A stretch of DNA of 64,000 nt, from NCBI RefSeq assembly GCF_040807025.1, contig NC_090942.1, forward strand, positions 43,168,911 through 43,232,910. Reading direction: 5' to 3'. The DNA is from Struthio camelus (Eukaryota; Chordata; Aves; Struthioniformes; Struthionidae). A program made the position numbers and the translations under genes. Below the pieces are notes generated by a model, which was given only the letters and a program-made list of their open reading frames with translations, searched no databases and had not been told where the DNA came from. Every line of letters starts with the position of its first letter. Position 1 is the first letter of the stretch. Positions 1 to 52,827 of the stretch are shown piece by piece.

Positions 1-109
1 TTACATGTACTCTTTCATGCTTTTTGGTGTTCTAATTTCCCATTACTTTAAAATAAGCCACTTTATTCTAATATCAAGTAAATAACGCCTTCTGGTATGG
101 GGAACAGCC

Positions 110-115
110 TTTATT
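110..115 (-). terminator. CAPS2: Candidate CAPS2 poly(A) signal
   Basis: AATAAA on the minus strand, about 235 nt past the CAPS2 stop. A second AATAAA lies at 67-62. Bases 1-349 hold no other gene and are read as CAPS2 3' UTR. Which signal is used cannot be told from sequence. Confidence 0.4.
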
Positions 116-349
116 GTTTCAAATAAAAAGGAATGAACAGTATTTACATTTAGAAAGTATTTAGCACAGCTCAAGGGACACTAAGTAACTCATAGAGTAT
201 TATTCTGAAAGCACCTAAAATTTTCAGCCCTTGAAATCAATGTAAGACATTAATTATGAAGTAATGCATGTTAAGACTAAATCTTCACTTTTTTTAGTTT
301 ACTCCTTGTTTAGAACGTTTCTCTCTTCCTTTTTTTGACTTCTTCCACT

Positions 350-31806
<31,457 letters not shown>

Positions 31807-32397
31807 GCAAATTTGATGATGCCCTTCAGAATAAACTGAAAAACAGAAAAGACTATTAGAAAATCATGTATTTTCCATTTAAGTACTTTTGTAAATAAAT
31901 ATTACTACATGAGAAAAAAATACGTCCATCACTGACAACTTGGGAGTTTTCTTCAGCAAGCTACAAAAACATTGCTAGCTTCCTTTTTCCACCTCCTCTT
32001 AATGTTAATCGTTCCTTACTAATGGTTTACCAGGTCTCTATCTAAATTTCTCTTTTAGCTTTAAGTTTCAGCTCCTTCGTTGCCTTAGCTTTACGCTGCT
32101 GTAGGTACCCTCTCACGTCCGCATTACCAATTCGTTACCTCTTGTCAACGTCAATCCTTTTTTTAATTCCCTGATTATTTTTTTATTCCCCATTTACAAC
32201 TGCTCCCTTGCTCCCAACTGCAGTTTGCCTCCAAGAGCTTCAGACCCTCATTTTATCAGGGCGTTACCCGCCGCTCCGCTAATTTCTCCCCCCACCTAGC
32301 CAGTTTTGAGGCAAGAGCCTGTTGTTTAACCCCCAGCAATCAGGCACTCCGGCTCTAAACCACCGCACACCGGAGGCTGGCTCTTGTTTCTACTTAC

Positions 32398-33300
32398 TGA
32401 ACAGCTTTTACACGATACGAAGCCGGACGCAGAGCTGTACGGCCCCTCAGCGAGATGGCGAGGGCCGTTTGCGAAACAGAAGTTAACTGCCAAAAAAAAA
32501 AAACAAAAAACAAAACAACGCCACCACCAGCAGGCTTCCGGGCACGGGCCCCTCCTCAGGGCCGTTTAAAGTGAAAACGCCTCCCTCTGCACACAACCTC
32601 CAGCCTGTTACTGAGATGTCCTTTGCCAGACGAAGGCACGGAGGGAGAGACGGGGCGGGGGGGAGGGCGCGACGCGACACTGTTGCATTTCGGCCGTCAC
32701 CAGGCAAACAAACCAACTGGCTCTCAGAGGGGCGCTGTGAGAGGGAAGGGAAGCGTTGCGCAGCCGCGGCGCCTCAGACAGCCCCCGGGGAAGGACGCCC
32801 CTTCCCGCCCCGCCGGGCGCTGCCCTCAGCAAGGCGCCAGCGCCGCCAGGCTCCCCACCCCAACCCCCCCCCCCCGTTGCCACGGCGACGGCGGCGCGGC
32901 CGTTGGGTGAGGGCCGAGGGCGGCTGCCGCCGGGCTCGGCCTTTGATCAGCGCGCCCCGCAAGCGCGTTCAAAAATACGTGGTCGTTGCCCAAGCCGAGT
33001 GAGATCCGATGGGCTGTCGTTCAGCAACACCGAGCAGAGACGGCCGGCGGTGCCGCTTCCGGGCAGGCAGCGCAGGTGCCGCAGCGCGCTGCGGGCTGCC
33101 CCCCTGGGCCCAGCTGCTACACCGCGCTGTATCCCGCCGCTTGCAACGGGAAAGCAAGGCTAATTCAGGGCCGTGCATGGGACACAGCAATCGGGTGCCT
33201 GTCGTAGGGCAGCCTGCACAGCGCACGGGTTCGTATCCTAACGGGGGCTGAACCGGCCCACGAAGACGGCCTCTTCCTAAAGACCTCGACATAACAGGGA
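32398..33300 (-). promoter_or_regulatory. CAPS2: CpG-island promoter and non-coding exon 1 of CAPS2
   Basis: A GC- and CpG-rich block surrounded by AT-rich DNA. On the minus strand a donor (TTCA then GTAAGT) at 32398/32397 ends a probable non-coding exon 1, which splices to the exon at 31835. The transcription start cannot be fixed from sequence. Several open frames over 90 codons on both strands overlap one another here and are composition artefacts. Confidence 0.7.
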
Positions 33301-34916
33301 AAGAGCTCGCAGTGATCCTCAGCAGCCCGAGGTCAGCGATACCGCAACTGCCCAAAAGCAGCTTGAAGCTCCTCGGACAAAGGGTTTAAGGATCAGCAGC
33401 ATCCGCAGAAGGCAAAATGGGAATGCCACCGCATGGGTGACTCGGAGACCACCCAGGGCAGAGAAATCCTGCAGGCGAGCGTGTCATCGACAATGCTGGT
33501 ACTATCTGGAGCACAGTGCTACTGACCAGCATCTACACCTGCTCTCACAGCACTGAGTGATGGAGCTATGCAGATGTAACGCCTTGGCAGCACAGCAAAC
33601 CCGATCCCAATTCCTTGATTCCCTCTGATCAAAGACTTTGAAAAACACATTAATTAGCCTTAACAGCCATCTAGCAGAGGGATAGCCACTATGCAATTCA
33701 GAGGTTTTTTTGAGCAATTCCAATTGTCTTCAATGACCAGACTTAGGCCAGTTACTTTTAATTAAACTGCATCTAAGAACCAGGTTCCGATTCATCCATT
33801 CTGCCTTGGGAAAAATTGCTCAGCTCCAGACAAAGCCTGGGTTGGTGGTCTATCAGTCTTCTACTGTCAAAGCTACCTGTTAAGTAATTTCTGCCATTAA
33901 AGTGTGCCACTTTCACAGGCATGTACACCAACTAAACAGAAAATTAACAGAAAATAAAGATCTGGACCAAAATCATTGACAAAGGAAAAAAGTGCTTTTC
34001 TGAGCATTGATCTTAAACATTTAAAAAGTCACTGTCAAGGCAGTATAATCCAGTTTAAAAAAAAAAAGCCCCCAGTTCTTAAATGATATATAGTAATATG
34101 TCTGCTAACACTGATGTTAGTTAAGAGCAGTACAGTGAACCAAAAGGCCAGGTTCAATAATTTTATTATACCTATGAAATAGCTAATATTACTAATGAGT
34201 ATCAGTCAGTTATTAGGCAGCTGCTGTGTTTAATTGGTGACACTCGGGGAAGAAATGGAAGCGATCCAACATACTGTATTAAGGTTCAAAGTGGCATACA
34301 AAACATCAATCAGGCAACAGCAGAAGTGAAGTGATAGGACTTGGTTTTGACACAAATAAACCTAGCTTAGCAAACAGACATAATTATTTTGAAGTAGTGT
34401 CTGGGGCTAAATTTCTCTCTTCAAACAAAGTCTGTCTATGAAAGCATCTCTGAAATTTAACTCCATACTGTTTTTCATTCCCCATTAGAGAAAAGTCTTC
34501 TATGAAGAGCTAAACTCATTAGTGCAAGCACTTCAATGAACTCAAGAAACTCACAGTTTAAAAGATGCAGTAAGCTTACTAGCTACAAAACATCTTTGAA
34601 ACATCTGTTCATTATAGTTTTAATTATAAGAGATCTCCATATTTTACTGAAGCTTCAGGTATAATTACAATGCATTATATACAGAGAGTACAGAAATATC
34701 TTCTATAGGAAAAAATAAATAGAAAAAGTATGTAAACCTCCCAAGTGAAATTCTGCTGCCATTGAAGCCAGTTACAAAACTGCCACAGATACTAGCACAG
34801 ACAACATTTCACCCTCTCTTTAAAGCATATTGCAGTGCATGTAACTTGGTTTGAAACAGTTTAAAGTGCATACAGCATTGTGGAAAAAAAATAAGCTTTT
34901 GAATGTTTTACGCATT
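33301..34916. other. Intergenic stretch between CAPS2 promoter and RIC3-like gene
   Basis: No coding exon or known repeat seen. The part next to 34917 is presumably the 3' UTR of the RIC3-like gene. Minus-strand candidates for its poly(A) signal are ATTAAA at 34624-34619 and AATAAA at 34167-34162. Confidence 0.5.
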
Positions 34917-35194
34917 TCATTCGTATCTATTACGTCTCCTCAGTCCTCTCTCTTCTGGTTCAAGGACATCTTTGTTTATCATTTCTTGGTCTTCCATCAC
35001 GTCCGGATCAAACACCTGGTTTACGTCACATTCATCGTATAATTGATCCTCTTCTGTTCTGTAATCATTATCAACATCCTCAAGCAAATCTTCATTACTG
35101 TCATCTTCTTGGTCATCTACTTCTTTCTCTTGAGAATGTTCAGCAAAAGACTGAATGAGATCTTCAAGTTTCTCATTACAAATGTGGCTGACAT
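34917..35194 (-). CDS. RIC3-like gene, last coding exon (acidic tail)
   Basis: 278 nt including the TGA at 34919-34917. It encodes about 91 residues rich in Asp and Glu (EKEVDDQEDDSNEDLLEDVD and more), ending in a short basic GLRRRNRYE. The acceptor TTGTAAG at 35195 is preceded by a T13 run, but the last bases are purine-rich, so the acceptor is of moderate quality. Phase agreement and the conserved terminus support it. Confidence 0.83.
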
Positions 35195-36716
35195 CTTACA
35201 ATTTACCAAAAAAAAAAAAAAGTTAAATTTACTTTAAATTTATTGCAAGGGTTCCAAGTTTCGAAGTCAGTTTAAAATTATTCATTTGTTTCCTCTCTTT
35301 TACAGCAGCCCAGGTAATGCAAAATTTTCCCACTCTTAACATTTTAGGCTCCTCCTGGACTGCTATGCCTCTCGGAAGGCTCCAGCTGAACCTAATATAT
35401 ATTTTGCTCTTGAATGTAATAATGCAAGCATTACCCAAAGCCTCACAGTTTACTCTCTGGGAACCCTCAGTCTAAAGTCAGTTGAAAGTTAGCCTGCTTT
35501 TACAAAGCAGAATATGACTGTTCACTCTATCCTTCTTCAATGTAATTTAGCAATTATTCTCAAAAATATTCGCAAATGATAATGGATCACAAATTTGTAA
35601 TTAGATACACCACAGACAGGCAGAACGGTACTCCTCCAGATTAAAATTAATTCCCAACATATTTCAGCAAAGATGCAGGAACTGAAAATTATTATAGTAA
35701 GATCTGTTTAGTCTTTTAAAAATACAGACTACTACAATATCTGTCCTGCTGGAAATTAAAGTACCTTTCATCTTGTTTTCTGATTTATCCAATCCACTTT
35801 CTTTCATCAGTCGTCTAATTGACTGGAGCTGCGTCATTATTTCGTCTTTCTGTTCACAAGCTAAAGCATTAACACTGGAAAAAAGATAAATGTCAGCAGT
35901 TGAAAGACTACCTCGGAAATGAGCGCTTGGTAACATTTCACTGAAAATGCGTAAGATTGGAATATTTCTTTCAGTGGATAAATACCACAGCTAAGTTAGT
36001 GACACACTTAGGTCAAGCTTTTCTTTGAAAACTGCAGTCTTAGAAGGCAGGGATTCCATCAGATACTGCTACTGGCTGATTTAGTCACTGAATTCTAAGA
36101 CTGGAGCTCCAATGGCTGAAGCTGAGCCATGACTACTAAAAGAAACAACTAAAAATGCAAAATATTTTATTTTTAGGACAACATTGCCTAATGTAGGACT
36201 TCACAGTTTAGAGGCTATTTTCATTTATTTCAGGCTTTGTCTACTCTCTCCCTTCTCCATCACTACTATAAATTTGTAAAGCAGTCAAATTGATCAGTGA
36301 ATTTACTATTTAAAAGTTCCAACACATTAAATTCAGGAGTAACACTAAAGGAACAACTATGAAATGCTGCCTGTTTTAAGCTAGGCTTCATGAAAGATGT
36401 CAGTCTACACAATATGTGCAGCAGGGATACTTATATTTCTCGAACACGGTTAAGGTCCTAGCTCCTTGAGGAAAGGACATCTTTAACGGTACAAGAAGGT
36501 AATATTACTTATTCTCTTATTTTGCACTATGTCAGAAAGTTAAGTTTCCCTGAAACACACACATTCACTTACTAAATTCCTCCCAAAACATAAAAATAAG
36601 CAGCTATACCTTGGTAGCTACTTTTGTCTTCTTCTAACGGTATCAAAAGAAAGAAACTCAGTCTGCTACCAGAAATCTAATTTCCATAAAAGCTTTTGAA
36701 TGCTACTAAGCTTAAG

Positions 36717-36747
<31 letters not shown>

Positions 36748-39700
36748 TTACTCTCCTCAGTCCACGTTAGCTTTCACCTGAGTACACAAACTGGTTGAGC
36801 CATGGTAACTTGATCTTAAGTCTGAGCTTTTGCATTTGTTTGGTGAATAAGAGGTAGCAGGTGCCTGAGGAGAAGATGGCAAATGCCAGAACTGGTATTA
36901 CCTACAAAAGGCTAAAGAACTATTGAGTAATTAAAAAAGGTTCGTAAATACTGTTCCCTATGTATGTATAAGGAACTTTGAGAACTCTACTTTTTACATT
37001 CTTTGGAGAATTTCAACTGACAAAAAATGACACTAACTGAACACTCACCAGTTTGAATCACAGTTAGAATCACTCACCAGTTTGACAGTGGATCCAACTG
37101 AGTCAATAAGGAGTTTAACATTTTCTCTGTCTGTGCTAGATGCTGCTCCAGTTCTAAAAGCTGATGCTCTAAAAAAATAAACAAACTCTACATAAGAAAT
37201 GCACTACCAAGAGGATATTAAGTTTTATTTTCAGCTGGCCAGATGTAAAAACAGGAATATACTAGTTCTTTCTCTCTAAAGTTCTAGACCATGAAAAGCA
37301 AATGACGGGGTAAGAACATGACGGGGTAACACGCCTTTACTAAGTGTGACCAAAAGTCCATCGCATGCAATAATCTGTCTCCAGTATTGTCCAAACAGAG
37401 GATACCTTGGCCAAAACTGAGCAAGCATATAGGCACTCTTTCCTCAAGCACTCTCCCAGACTCCAAAACTATGCAGGTCCAGGACTTCCTGAGACAGAGG
37501 TAGCGTCTTTACACTTACTGCAGCGCCCTGAATTTGTCCAGTCACACTTTGCCATTATAATCAACTCTTATGACGGTACCAGAAAAGCCAAAGGCACTAG
37601 AGTCGAGAAGAGTACACCTCCTCCTAAATTACAAACCAGTTTTGAGGAAGGAAGAATACAAAACCCAAAGATGGCTAGTAGGCAGTCTAACAAATTGCTA
37701 CTGAAACTGACTATGCATAAAGTGCACAGTGACACCAGTAGAGACTTCTAGTTGTTTACCAATATAAAAATGTGTTTAGATAAGGAAAGAAAAAAAAAAA
37801 GTAGGACAGCAGTGGAACTTAGATACACCATAAATATTTCTCCAGGTAAAGCCCCGATTCTTGGCATACGGGGACTAGACAGAATCAGATATTCAAAAGA
37901 GTACTCTGTATCAAGAGGAAAGAGAGAGTATCACTTGTTTCTTCTGCCTCTTCTTTAACAGTCTTATGTTTTTGACAGGTCTACTATTTGGCCCAGAAAT
38001 ACAATAGCCTATATAATTGTTTATCCATACTGTTCCATTAATACAGTCCAATTCGACAGCAGATTGTTATATCCTATTTAAACATCCTACTCTACTTAAG
38101 AACAAACAGGTCTTGAGCAACAAAAATATTACATATCAACAGGCAGAGCACCTTAATGTATTATTACAGAATATTGTTCTGAAGAATATTATCATCTGGG
38201 GTTTTCAACCAAATCTCTACCTAGTGCCCCAAGTTTATGGAATAATATATTTTTTGTAGGTTACTAGTGACGTTTAAATAACTTAGGATTGCTCTTGTTG
38301 AGCTAGACCGCATCAATGAAAATATATAGCTTTGTTTTAGTAGGAAATCTGCACTTTTGATGAATGTATGCTTTTTGAATGGGTATCTTACCCGTTTCCT
38401 TTGCCTTGTCCTCTGTATTTTTTTCCTTCTTGGAGAGACTTTCTTCCTGCGACTTCATCTGTAATAAATACCACTGTGTTACAAGAGTGCATAACTATTT
38501 TGTATATTAAAAACAAAAACAAATTTAGAAATTTTACTGAGAGCAAATAGTGACCACAATCATTTGTGTTCCATTAGACCTTTGCTTCTGCTTTGCCTTT
38601 TTCCTATCTTAAAATAACTCTCATAATTTAAACAAAGACAACATGACTGGCAAAGTTATAGAAGGAAGTGGCTGCTTCTTCACCTCCAGATTTTACAAGT
38701 GCCAAGAAGAAACATTCTAGATTACTGGATCCAGTCCCCTACAATTAATCACAAAATAAAACTCCTTTCTTAAAGTGATAAAGATCCTATTTTAAAAATA
38801 CTTACATTCTGGTCCTGTAAGTTTTAATGTAAGGAGTTGTAATATTGTTTTTCTGATGTTTGAATTATATTTACAACCCAGTTAAATTTACTTTTAAACC
38901 CCCAAGCTGTTCAACCTCTATGTTTATCTTGATAGGCTGTTGCATTCTACTCACATATGAGGGCATATGAAACTGACTATGGAAATGAAGATGCTCCCTC
39001 TAGTCCTGTTCTAATTTGACTTAATCTTACTCTTCCTATAGGACAAGTAACAATATTCCAGGAGTACATCAATATTGCAGGTGTATTCTCAGCACTGTAA
39101 GTCTTCAATATCGCTTACTATAAACAATACATATCAAGGCTGATATAAAGAAATCCTGATCATGGGTTTTCCCTTCTCAGTTTACTAATGGTATGGAAAG
39201 TATTGTATTTCATGGATAAAAGTCTCTGTTGCAGCTGCGTGACCAAATTTTATCCTATTGCTAATCTAAGGGTACTATTCTGCCAGAGTCATCTCTGTCC
39301 CATACTCCAACTCATTCCAAAGAACAAAAAAGGAAGTGAAATACAGATTAAGCTTAAGGTACAACCTCTGGTAACAGCACTGGTTGTATCTTCAGATTCT
39401 TATTTGAGGCCCAAGTGGGGAGTCTGGGGCGGGGGGAAGCGTAAGAGTCTCACTTCCTTAAGCATCTAAAAAAAGATAAGTCAGAAGCCTTCATAGGAAA
39501 GAATGAGACACGCTACCATTTTAATTTCACAGCTCACATTCAAAGTCAAACTGAGCTAGAACTGTATTTTAGACAGCCCCATACACATGGGCTCTGAGGT
39601 AGGAAAAAATAATCCGGTAATACTTTTTCCTAATGTCTATGATTTAATACTTTTTATATCACTTACCTTAAGAAATTTGTATGCTGCAAACACTCCCACA

Positions 39701-41693
39701 CCAAGAGCATACAGTGGCATCAGGGTAAAGGCTAAGTCTCTACCATTTCCTCTTGTTCTTTCACTTTTTATCTCTTTTTCCATTGCATTTCTCATCTGCT
39801 GAATACTCTGGTAAGTTTTACCTTCAGAATTTCCTGTATTCGGGTGAACTTGATGAACTGTCTGAGGACTACCTTAAATTGTTTGAAAGGAAAAAGACAA
39901 GGTAAGAAAGGAAACTGAAGATACGATTAGTTTCACAAGTGGAACTAAGTCTTTTTCTTTTTTTATGGCCCTCTTTATTCATCACTCCTCCAAATGGCAT
40001 GGTCAGCCCTGAATTCAAACCAAAGTTACAACAGACCACTCTTCCATAACTAGAATGCAAAATTAAATCTGAGTAGTAAAGACTTTCAAACTAAACTTCT
40101 GTGTTTCTTCAAGATACAAGTTTTAAACTTCCTCATTAACAGCAACATTAGTAAATTCAGGGCAAACTACAGAAAGGTTAGACCCAACAAGAAACACTCT
40201 GATCTTGAAATTAAAATACACTCAGAGAAACTATTAATAACATTGCTAACAGTTACAAATCAATATTTTCCACGTAAAAAAGAAAGGAGTTAAGCAGAAA
40301 CGGAATTGTCCTGTGCAAAGGAAAACAAACAAAAAAAAAAAGTATTGCTGAAATAAGTTTGCTCTGTTACTGCTTCGGCTATTTTAAAAGCAAGATCAGT
40401 ATTATGCAGATACTCCCACAGGCTTAAAAGTGCTGTACCTCTGCAAATCAAGTATTTACCTAAAAAGACGACTAGAGAGTAGTGAAGACGTGCAACTCGC
40501 AAGCCTTAAAATTATTCTTAAAAATTATATTTTTGCACGTAATTTGCTTGCCAGAACAGACAACAGATGAAGGAATAGGTAGTTTCATGTCTTGAATTGG
40601 GAGCAGTGTTACTTGCTACGGTTAAATCTATGGTCCATACTAGTTTCTTACATGCATGTCCTATCAGCTAAAGAATGCAGAAACTTGCAGAAACAAGCAG
40701 CAGATCATTAGGAAGCTGCAGGGGGAGGGAGGAGAAAGGACATTAAAGTTTCATACTGATGTCTCAATTGCTTGCCTGGACTTATGGCTTTCAAGTCCCT
40801 TTGAATGTTTTGTTCATCTTAATTTTTCAGAATCAAAGATGCTACAAAAATTCCCGAATAGAAGACCTTTATGCAAAACACTTATTGTCAATTACTATTA
40901 AAGTATCAATTAAGTATAAATAAAATTAGAGTCAGGTTTAGGTTGGAACCGGAGAACCCAGATAGATGAGAACAGCAGATGTGCCTAAAGTTTATTTTAT
41001 ACAGTACTGGACCAACACATTAACGACATATTAATATGCAAGCCTATTAAGTGTTGTTTTCTAAAAGGTTTGGTTTGAGAAGAATTTGGTCTACAGCCTG
41101 TTACATAGTGACTGTTTCTGTTAACTGAAAGAAATCTGAAAATACAGCCAGGCTAGAGCCTAGGAAACTTACTGAGTCTGAGACCAGTTGGGAAGAACAT
41201 ACTAGCTGCTCAAGACTCACCTCTTCTGCCTCTGGAAGGTACTGCCAGGGAAAGGCACAAATACATACTTCGGAGGATTTCAGCAACACTGCTTGCTTTA
41301 CAGTGCCTCGGAAGGCATTACAGTCAGTCAGAGTTGCCTCAAATAAATAAGCTGCTTGTTATTTGCCAAAACTAAAACGGACCTTTGAACCCTTACAGTT
41401 GGGAGTCAAATCCTTAGTTAACATACACTAATGTAACTTCATATACATGTATACCTCTAAAGTTTTAACAAACAATAACCTGTTTACCCAAGTAACGATA
41501 TCTTCTATAGAAAAGCATCTTTAACTCTTTCTAATAGAGTTTCTGACTAATTTTGTAACGTTCTGTCCTAATGTTTACTAATAGCAATACTTGGTTTTCT
41601 TACTAAAATCCTAACACATTCAATTTTTTTTCTCTTTTCTACATCTCAGAGATAGTAATCTGAATAATAAATAATGCCAATGCAAAAAGTTAC

Positions 41694-41734
<41 letters not shown>

Positions 41735-42259
41735 GCCACCTACTCATCAAATGCACTTGCTAAGACACAAGCTTCTGATACCAAGGACTTCCCTCAATTT
41801 AGAGAGCAATTTTCTTAGGACAACAAAGAAAACAGTCAACACAGTAATTAGAAAAACGAGCAGAACATAAAAGAGAGAGATTTACGGTGGAGACGTTAAA
41901 GCACATACACTAGCTTGAAGCTGGTTCATAGCGCCTTTCCTGTTCACGAGGCCGTATAAAACACTCGGATCTCCCCCCAGCCCCCATGCACGATTAAGGC
42001 GATCCGTATCACCGCCCTCCCCGTTCCCACCGGGCTCTTTAACGCGCGCGACAGTTTTAATTAACTGCCGCGAGGAAAGCGAACCACAGCGCGGCCCCGG
42101 CCTCGTACCTCTGCGGTGCTGCTGGGCACCGGCCTGGCCGCCTCGCAGAGACCTGCCGGCCCGCCCGCCGCCTCCCCCGAACATCCTGGGCATGACGACG
42201 AGGACGCAGAGCACCAGCACCACCGACACCGCCACCTGCTGCGCCACCGACAGCACCAT
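34917..42259 (-). CDS. RIC3/CCDC107-like two-pass membrane coiled-coil protein (six exons)
   Basis: Exons 42259-42109, 39872-39667, 38458-38392, 37168-37078, 35874-35765 and 35194-34917. All introns are GT-AG and all phases agree, giving 903 nt and 300 residues. The start ATG lies in GCGGCCATGG, a strong initiation context. Membrane segment 1 is residues about 6-23 and segment 2 about 98-118 (MPLYALGVGVFAAYKFLK). A lysine/glutamate-rich coiled coil covers about 120-200, with LAQTEKMLNSLLTQLDPL and QLQSIRRLMKESG. The acidic tail ends GLRRRNRYE. The order of membrane segments, coiled coil with a Q-L-x-x-I-x-R-x-M-K-E motif and basic C-terminus is that of RIC3, an ER chaperone for nicotinic acetylcholine and 5-HT3 receptors. 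The QLDPL and GLRRR motifs also resemble CCDC107. Function here is inferred only. Which paralogue it is remains open, so no symbol is given. Confidence 0.85.
36719..36742. repeat. T24 homopolymer
   Basis: Run of 24 T in an intron of the RIC3-like gene. Confidence 0.95.
37041..37083. repeat. 29-bp duplication covering a splice donor
   Basis: CACTCACCAGTTTGA occurs twice, 29 bp apart (about 37042 and 37071). The copy at 37071 contains the donor of the RIC3-like exon 37168-37078. The other provides an identical donor inside the intron. Using the inner site would put TGA in frame directly after AACTGG. Confidence 0.85.
39667..39872 (-). CDS. RIC3-like gene exon with second membrane segment
   Basis: 206-nt exon with acceptor TTTAAG and donor GTAAGT. 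It encodes SPQTVHQVHPNTGNSEGKTY, a charged stretch (MRNAMEKEIKSERTRGNGRD) and the hydrophobic segment at residues 98-118. It ends in phase 0 before the coiled-coil exon at 38458. Confidence 0.87.
41701..41726. repeat. (TA)13 microsatellite
   Basis: Thirteen TA units in the first intron of the RIC3-like gene. Likely polymorphic. Confidence 0.95.
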
Positions 42260-43147
42260 GGCCGCCGCCGCCCCGCCCCGGCCCCGCCGCCGCCCCGCCG
42301 CCGCCCGGCCCCGGCCCCGGCCCCGGCCCGGCCCCGCCGCCTTCCGCACAACGACGCGCGGCGGCCGAGAGGGGAAGAGAAGCGCCCGCGCCGCCGCCTG
42401 GCAGCGCCACGGCGCCCCCTGGCGGGCGGCGGAGCGCTGGGTGCTGCTTGCGAGGGAGGCGCCGCGGCGGGCAGCGGTAACGGCGCGGCCGAGCATCCTC
42501 ATGTCCCTCATCGGGGTCTCACAGATGCGGCTCCGTCGCCCCAGCGCGCTGCTCTGGGCGCTGGAAGGAGTCGGCTGGGAATCTGCCGCCACTCTCCAGC
42601 ATCGTTCCCCATGGCAGGCGCTTTCTTAGGGAGCCGAGGATGGACCCAGCCCCCAGGCAGTCCTGAAGGGAAAGACGACCAGCACCACGCCTGAGATGAT
42701 GTTGTTAAGATCACGTTTTAAAACATTTTCCACGCCAGATCGATGGAGACTTAGCTTCTCCATAACGCTGGCAGCCGTCAGCAAAGTTAACTCACCCCCC
42801 CCCCCCACCCCCGACACCTCTGTGTTGAGAGACCCTTGCCTAGGCACCAGCGCCCAGGCCTGTCCTCAAGGGAGGTGGTGACTCCTGCCGGCCTGGGGAG
42901 CGCCTGCGGGGGCGAGGGACACACGGAGCAACCCGCCGCGGTGCTGCTCCGCCTCATCGCCTTAGAGGCAGACAGGGGAGACGGCCGCCCCCAGACCCGC
43001 AGGGGGCCGCTTGGGTGAGGGCTTCCCCAGGCGAGGCCGCTGCCGCCACCTGCGCGGAAGGTTCCGGAAGGGGCAGGGCTGGGGGGGGGCAGGGCGGGGC
43101 TGCAGCTGTTGGTGCCTCGCCAGTGACCGTTGGAGCCGGCGGCAGCC
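42260..43147. promoter_or_regulatory. Bidirectional CpG-island promoter
   Basis: The start codons of the RIC3-like gene (42259, minus) and GLIPR1 (43148, plus) point away from each other, 888 bp apart. The interval is GC- and CpG-rich, and the island extends into both first exons. No TATA box was identified. A divergent shared promoter is inferred from the geometry. It includes a C-rich run near 42797-42806 and a G-run near 43080-43090. Confidence 0.7.

Positions 43148-52827
<9,680 letters not shown>

Noticed and set aside
32571-33163. Several 90-140-codon frames on both strands
   Set aside because: They overlap one another in a CpG island where stop codons are rare. The low-complexity products have no homology I recognise.
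41882-42592. Minus-strand open frame of 236 codons
   Set aside because: It contains the true first exon of the RIC3-like gene in frame, but reads through its donor and through GC-rich promoter sequence. Only 42259-42109 is supported as coding.
42116-42694. Plus-strand open frames of 192 and 145 codons over the same island
   Set aside because: They are antisense to the RIC3-like first exon, made of Arg/Pro/Ala/His runs typical of GC-rich DNA, and have no recognisable domain.
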